Source: Vespa crabro (lineage: Eukaryota; Arthropoda; Insecta; Hymenoptera; Vespidae). Taken from it: a stretch of DNA of 64,000 bases. Numbering within the stretch: the first letter of the stretch is position 1; each line of letters starts with the position of its first letter. Under the pieces are notes generated by a model that saw only the letters and a program-made list of their open reading frames with translations, did not search any database and was not told the origin of the DNA. The stretch covers positions 1,116,001 to 1,180,000 of the forward strand of contig NC_060979.1 of assembly GCF_910589235.1 (NCBI RefSeq). The letters run 5' to 3'. Positions 59,001-64,000 of this stretch are shown in pieces. Both the position numbers and the translations under genes were made by a program.

Positions 59001-61659
59001 CGACGAATTCATCGATTTGATGGAATCTATGGATGAGAAATTGATCGATAATGCTACACCGCAGTAAGTTTATCACCGAATCTTGATTTCACGATTGTTT
59101 TCTCTCATTATATTTCCATACATTTGTCGAGCCAAACGATTAGCTGGATACGTATACAATCTTCAAAAATCTATTCCACATAATGTTTTTATTTTAAGTA
59201 AATTTTTGTCAAAATATTAGGGCAGAAATAAAATAATTCATGAAAAGTTACTGAAAACATTAAAATTTTAAATTCTATTTAAATTCATTGATTATATTTC
59301 TGGGAAACGAAAATAATGAATGTACTGTAAAGTGAAATTCGATAACATTTTTTCAAATTCATTTTGAATACTATCTTTAGGTTGTATCTAATCATAACAC
59401 AAATTACAATTCATTTTTGAATTAAAAAATAATATCACAGTTGAACATATTTGACAATAGAATTTAACAAAGTTAAACGAAATTGAAGAAACAAATTAAC
59501 AATTACAATTTAATATTTAATAATAATGTTCTTTAGTTATATAACGTCACTTGAAAAATCTGCTTGATAAATGAAAGATTTGCAATTTTTGTGGCTATTC
59601 ATTATTTTTGTCAATAACATTATCGCTAGAACTTCGTTACGTATATCCATCTATCGATATTGTAATGACGCTTTGTAAGTACGTTTCCGCTCGTGAATAT
59701 ATTAAAAATATATTAAGAGGACAAGTTATAGGTACCGACAATTAAAAATTGAACCTTATTTCTGATATTAGCTTACTTGGAAAATGGCCGAATACATATG
59801 TTTATACGAAATCAATCGCCGAGGATATCGTAAAAAGACATGCTGGCTTAATGCCGATTGGAATATTTCGTCCAGGAATCGGTTGGTAATAATGTGACTC
59901 TGTTAGAACAAAATAATAAATAATACATAATAATTAACTTAATATTCTTAGTGCTACCAACGTATATAGAACCTACACAAGGATGGACCGATAATATGAA
60001 CGGGTTAGTGGGCACTACAGCAGGTGCAGCAATGGGAATAATACGAACTAATCTTTGCGATGCATCGTTAAATGTAAACATTATACCCGGAGATCTGGCG
60101 ACTAATGCGCTAATTGTTAGTGCCTGGGACATAGCGAATAATCGAAGGTAACGTCAATTAATCACGTTTATTCGAAATATTTTCGATCAAACCAAATGAC
60201 GATTAGAAAATATTAAATTACCGCTTACTGTAATCTTTCAGATCCATCGAAGAAATTCCTATTTATAATTACACATCTATGGATAATGCAATCACTTATG
60301 AGGAATTCACAAAATTGTCGAAGAAGAATATTAAATTATTACCGACTAACGATGCAATGTGGTACATAAGCTTTTGGAATATAAAATATCGATCAAATCA
60401 TCTTATCTTCACGTATTTTCTACATATACTACCAGCTATTTTAATCGATACGATTGCGTTCTGTACAGGTAAAAAGCCAAGGTAATTTTTTCTTATTTTC
60501 TTTTTGAGTTCGATGCATCCTATGGTTCATGTCATTCTCAGATTCTCAAAAAACTCGATTCAATCAGTCTATTTCAAATGTAATAATTCCTTAAAGTTTA
60601 TGTTTGGCCTTGTTGAGTTTTCTAAGTACTCGTCTAGGGTTAGCAATGATTCGCATGTTTCGACAATTTTTCGAAGAAAAAACAGATCATCAAACAATTT
60701 AGTTTAAACTTGTCTTCCCATTAATCTATAATTAATTCGTATCAAATTGGTACATGATTGAATATCTAGGGCAACAATGTGGTTATTTACACCCATGTCA
60801 GCACATTCTTTTCTTAAGTACATAATGATAATCACATTATTCATATGATACTTCGCCGATATCATGCATCTTACGAACTGAATGAAAGACCCTTTGTCAT
60901 AATTGTTTCACCCCTTTTCCAAAAAGTCATTAGAAATTCGAGGTGTCTTGTTCTTAGTTACTGTCATGTTCTTTAATAGTCCGTAAAATTCTAATAATTG
61001 GATCTCCCATCTCCTTTCTTTTAGTAGCCGATCTTTGAGTTCCTTTTCTTGGCACAATTACTGTATCAATTTTTTTTATCATCTATCAGACATGTAGTAT
61101 TTCTACAACACTTATTTACTCTTTGATTTTCCAATGTTCATGTATTTTTCTTTTCTTTAAATGTAGCTTTAATTATTTTTATATGCGGCACCTATCTTTT
61201 CAATGATCATACAATTTTTAACAAATTTACGCTTACGTTTAAGGTTACTCAAAATGTATAAAAAAATTGATACACTGTCGAAATTATTCCAATATTTTAC
61301 TACTACCAAATTGAACTTTACCAATAAAAGATGGAACGAACTGTTAAGTAAGTTAACGACGGAAGATCGCGAATTATTCTTTTGTGATATAAAGGATATC
61401 AATTGGGATAAATATTTTGAAAATTACATTCTAGGCATAAGAATGTACGTCTTAAAGGATCCCATTGAAACGCTTCCACAAGCTCGTATAAAATGGCGAA
61501 GGTATCTTCTTTCTCATTGATCGTCTATTATTCACAATGACCTTCAAATCATACTTGTCTTTTTAATCTTCAAGACTTTACTGGATACATCAAGCATTGA
61601 AACTTTTTATCGTCTGTGTATTCCTTATAACTTGGGTCATGATATTCCGACACATGTAA
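56049..61659 (+). CDS. FAR: Fatty acyl-CoA reductase FAR-F, intact, 8 coding exons
   Basis: Predicted NADPH-dependent, alcohol-forming reductase of fatty acyl-CoA, ER or peroxisome associated. Exons: 56049-56363, 58146-58394, 58918-59063, 59772-59881, 59952-60147, 60242-60481, 61244-61501 and 61575-61659. They total 1599 nt, giving 532 aa. All introns are GT-AG and every phase joins. Exons 2-7 have exactly the FAR-A lengths. Exon 1 is longer, with a charged N-terminus (EVQIKENDQEKAVAKK), and exon 8 is shorter, ending FRHM. Motifs: ITGGTGFMG at 57-65, catalytic YVYTK at 246-250, and the FAR_C block from LLKMYKKIDTLSK through about 504. Hydrophobic stretches lie near 392-413 and 515-528. I chose the ATG of the MM pair, 20 nt after an acceptor, as in FAR-A. 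The frame is also open further upstream, but that part reads like intron. No lesion is seen. Confidence 0.93.
57165..57245. repeat. Intronic repeat shared with 59.46-59.54 kb
   Basis: The block with AAACGAAATTGAACAAA and AATAATAATGTTCTCT in FAR-F intron 1 resembles 59458-59540 in intron 3 in the same orientation. It is a short dispersed repeat inside the gene. Confidence 0.6.
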
Positions 61660-63104
61660 CGTTCGAATATGGGTAAATTAAGCAACTGACGTTATGGAGA
61701 GTGACAATGCAACTTTGAGAAGTTTTTTCCTATGTTTGAAATTGACATCCATATAGTCTAATTATTATTGTATATAGGTAAATAATATTAAGGTTTTCTC
61801 TACATAATTCTTTATATGAATGTTAATCATTGCGACTTAAAATATACTTGAATCTGTAACTATTGATATTTGTAGATTTAAGCGAATTCTATTTCAAATG
61901 AGGGTATAGTACTTAATGCGGATTGGATTTCAAAGATGTATAAAAAAGTATCCATCTTAAAAATCATGATGATAAATATATTTTCATGTTAATTTATGAA
62001 TACAATCATCTTTTTCTTTTTCATAATTTTTTGATATTATTACCTTATATTCATTAAAAATAATTCCTATTATATCTGGGCAATTTTTAATTGAAATTGA
62101 ATATTTCATTTTAATTTCAACCAGTTCATCTTTTAAAATGTACAAATAAGGTTATAAAAGCTTGAGAAGAAATGAAATTTATACCGTATTAGATCTTTAG
62201 ATTTTAATCTTTTAAAACCGGCAATTACATCTTGACTATCTTACAATATCTCAACAGAAAGTTTACCATCTTATATTTAACTTCGAAAATAATGAAGGCA
62301 AAACTTTTTATAGCAGAACTGTTAACTGTTAAGCCTCAGGTAAGACGGCAAATGGCTAATCCGTAAGGTATTTTGATATTTTGGAATTAACATCGATACA
62401 GAAATTTGAATTAGTTGTCAAAAGACATGGACGCATATTATAATTTTTTCATATGATTTGTTGATAATAAATATAGCAATTGAGGAAAATACTTTTAAAA
62501 AATCATTTTGTAAACCTATTATCATTTATCTAAGCCATAAAGTTGTTATGTAAATATCGTTTAAATACATATATCTTACTTGTACCATGCTCCAGAATAG
62601 ATCGCAGAAATATCATTCTGCTTCTTTACATAACTCAGGAATGATAGCAATTGGGAAAGTATAACGATTTCTCTCAGTCATATTTACGAATTACAATAAC
62701 TATAGATTGATTAGTTTCAGGGGATTCCATTTTTGAATAGTTTCAAGAAAATACATTTCCATATCCTCCTCGTTTGCTTCACATTTGTAAGATAAACGAA
62801 GAAATATATTAATATCTACCTCCCTTTCCCTTTCAAAAAATTATCTAAATTGTAACAATAGATAATAGCATTGAATAACATATAACATTGTGAAAAACGG
62901 CTTGCATTTAAATTAATACCTGAAGTTAATCTTTCCACTTATGACCTTTCTGCCAATTCTTCATTTTGATACAATATTTTAAAATTTCATTTATTATATC
63001 TAATTTCAATTATATTGTGTGATACCAACGACGTTATTGATAAATTTATAATGGCTATTTTATAACAAGTATTTATAAATCAAATATATTTTCGGAAGAA
63101 GCAA
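61660..63104. other. AT-rich DNA downstream of FAR-F
   Basis: It should contain the FAR-F 3' UTR. No further coding exon or element was recognised. Confidence 0.5.
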
Positions 63105-63330
63105 AACGATAATAGATTCGGGTGACATCATGCGGCAGTAACTTGTATTCTTTCACCGCGGCGTTTTAGCGCCATTGTTACTTGATTACGTTTATTTCAT
63201 AATTGCTCTATTGGACTAAAGCTTCCTGACATATCGACATTTGTGTGCAGGCAACATTTGGATGTCTTAACGACCCTATTGAACGGGTGACCGGATCGAG
63301 ACCGGGAGATGGGTAATTTTGTAAGGATTA
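63105..63330. other. GC-richer island of unknown nature
   Basis: About 225 bp stands out by GC content. It includes CCGCGGCGTTTTAGCGCC and a stretch, GTGACCGGATCGAGACCGGG, that can pair as a short stem. A partial resemblance to an RNA polymerase III B box exists, but no A box or cloverleaf was found. Its nature is unknown. Confidence 0.3.
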
Positions 63331-63549
63331 CAAGTGTATGGAAAATTAGCAATTTTTAATAAAATTCTTGTTTAGTATACAGATGTAGTGATACATTATT
63401 CTAACAATTTTTCAATCTATTTTTGCTGATTCACATATTTTCTCCATTATGTTTGATTAACCTGAATTCCTAGAGGAGTTTTAGTTTTTATTCGATGTTT
63501 TTATTATACTATGATTCTTCAGATATTTTTCTCTAAAAGTCTGACTATT

Positions 63550-63551
<2 letters not shown>

Positions 63552-63583
<32 letters not shown>
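63552..63583. repeat. AT dinucleotide microsatellite
   Basis: A clean AT run of about 16 units. Confidence 0.95.
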
Positions 63584-63585
<2 letters not shown>

Positions 63586-63649
63586 ATATGTAATATATTA
63601 GATATCAATATGAAGTAGAAAAATTATTTCCTACCTCGTTCATGAAAAA

Positions 63650-64000
63650 TTATATAACTTCTTCAGATCGACCCAATATGCTTGTAATCTATATGTTTGT
63701 TAAAAATCCACTTCAACGTCTTTCAGTTTATTTTCATATATTAATTCCCTGCTTTAATGGGCATAAAAAAATTTTTTCTTTTGATTGTATCAGCTCTTTA
63801 AAAAAAAATAATTATAAGTATGATATTAAGAAGGATATTTCTTTTATATTCGTACAAACTTAAGTAGTTGCATTTTGCAATATTTAACTATAGACTTTTG
63901 AAAATTATATGAGGTATTGATCTGAGTCTCTCGACCGACAAACGACGCTTATAATTGTGTTACTATATGAGAAATATGACTTTGAAAGAATTCTATTAAA
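63650..64000. repeat. Third, diverged copy of the 33.4/53.4-kb duplication
   Basis: A TTCAG acceptor-like end, ATCGACCCAATATG start, the AATTATAAGTATGATATTA block and the GACTTTGAAAGAATTCT block follow the same order as at 33440-33860. The copy continues beyond the window. It probably carries the same first-exon stub, here more eroded. Confidence 0.65.

Noticed and set aside
63240..63320. Possible tRNA or pol III gene
   Set aside because: Only a loose B-box resemblance exists. No A box, acceptor stem or cloverleaf could be built.
1..64000. CRISPR arrays, operons or bacterial regulatory sites
   Set aside because: The window is intron-bearing animal DNA. No regularly spaced direct repeats or bacterial genes are present.

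Overview
The window is strongly AT-rich, intron-bearing animal DNA. Everything I can name in it is either a fatty acyl-CoA reductase (FAR, alcohol-forming) gene, a broken piece of one, or a transposable element. Many small phase-aware exons, very AT-rich introns, and mariner and piggyBac-like remnants fit an insect. The combination of a FAR array with mariner insertions fits a bee, most likely a bumble bee or close apid. That assignment is inference from family knowledge, not a database match.

Two FAR genes read as complete. FAR-A lies on the minus strand (5199-9235, 8 coding exons, 533 aa). FAR-F lies on the plus strand (56049-61659, 8 coding exons, 532 aa). Exons 2-7 have identical lengths in both (249, 146, 110, 196, 240 and 258 nt) with identical phases, so they are clear paralogues. 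Both keep the TGGTGFMG nucleotide-binding loop, a YxxxK catalytic pair and the C-terminal FAR_C domain.

Between and around them I recognise at least eight more FAR loci in various states of decay. FAR-I is at 1.05-3.17 kb (+), with a whole mariner inserted in it. FAR-J is at 3.27-4.69 kb (+). FAR-G is at 11.5-12.7 kb (-), with a recent copy at 51.0-51.5 kb. FAR-E is at 19.1-21.6 kb (+). FAR-H is at 40.5 kb (-), FAR-C at 41.3-41.9 kb (-), FAR-D at 41.9-43.3 kb (+), FAR-K at 43.4-44.7 kb (+). FAR-B is at 46.1-49.0 kb (-). Facing first-exon stubs lie at 33.4-34.0 kb and 53.4-53.9 kb, with a further stub at 63.66 kb.

FAR-B is the most informative wreck. Its 5' half is a near copy of FAR-A, while its 3' half is an older diverged paralogue, and it carries a frameshift and several stops.

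Mobile DNA: one full-length mariner (1462-2748, TA-flanked), one mariner whose 5' half is inverted (39.37-40.48 kb), two truncated mariners of a second family (6.3 and 13.4 kb), an internally deleted piggyBac-like element with TTAA ends (14718-15543), a 122-bp TTAA-flanked MITE (40747-40868), and a probable 881-bp solo LTR (37880-38760). Segmental duplications in both orientations link 3-5 kb with 39-44 kb, 7.8-12.3 kb with 47.6-51.7 kb, 33.4-35.3 kb with 53.4-55.1 kb and the right edge, and 32-37 kb with 45 and 52 kb.

The layout is what repeated duplication, inversion and decay of a FAR cluster would leave. FARs reduce fatty acyl-CoA to fatty alcohols used for waxes and marking or sex pheromones, so the two surviving genes are the functional payload. 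The 22-33 kb stretch is mostly featureless AT-rich DNA with microsatellites and a few unexplained GC-richer islands.
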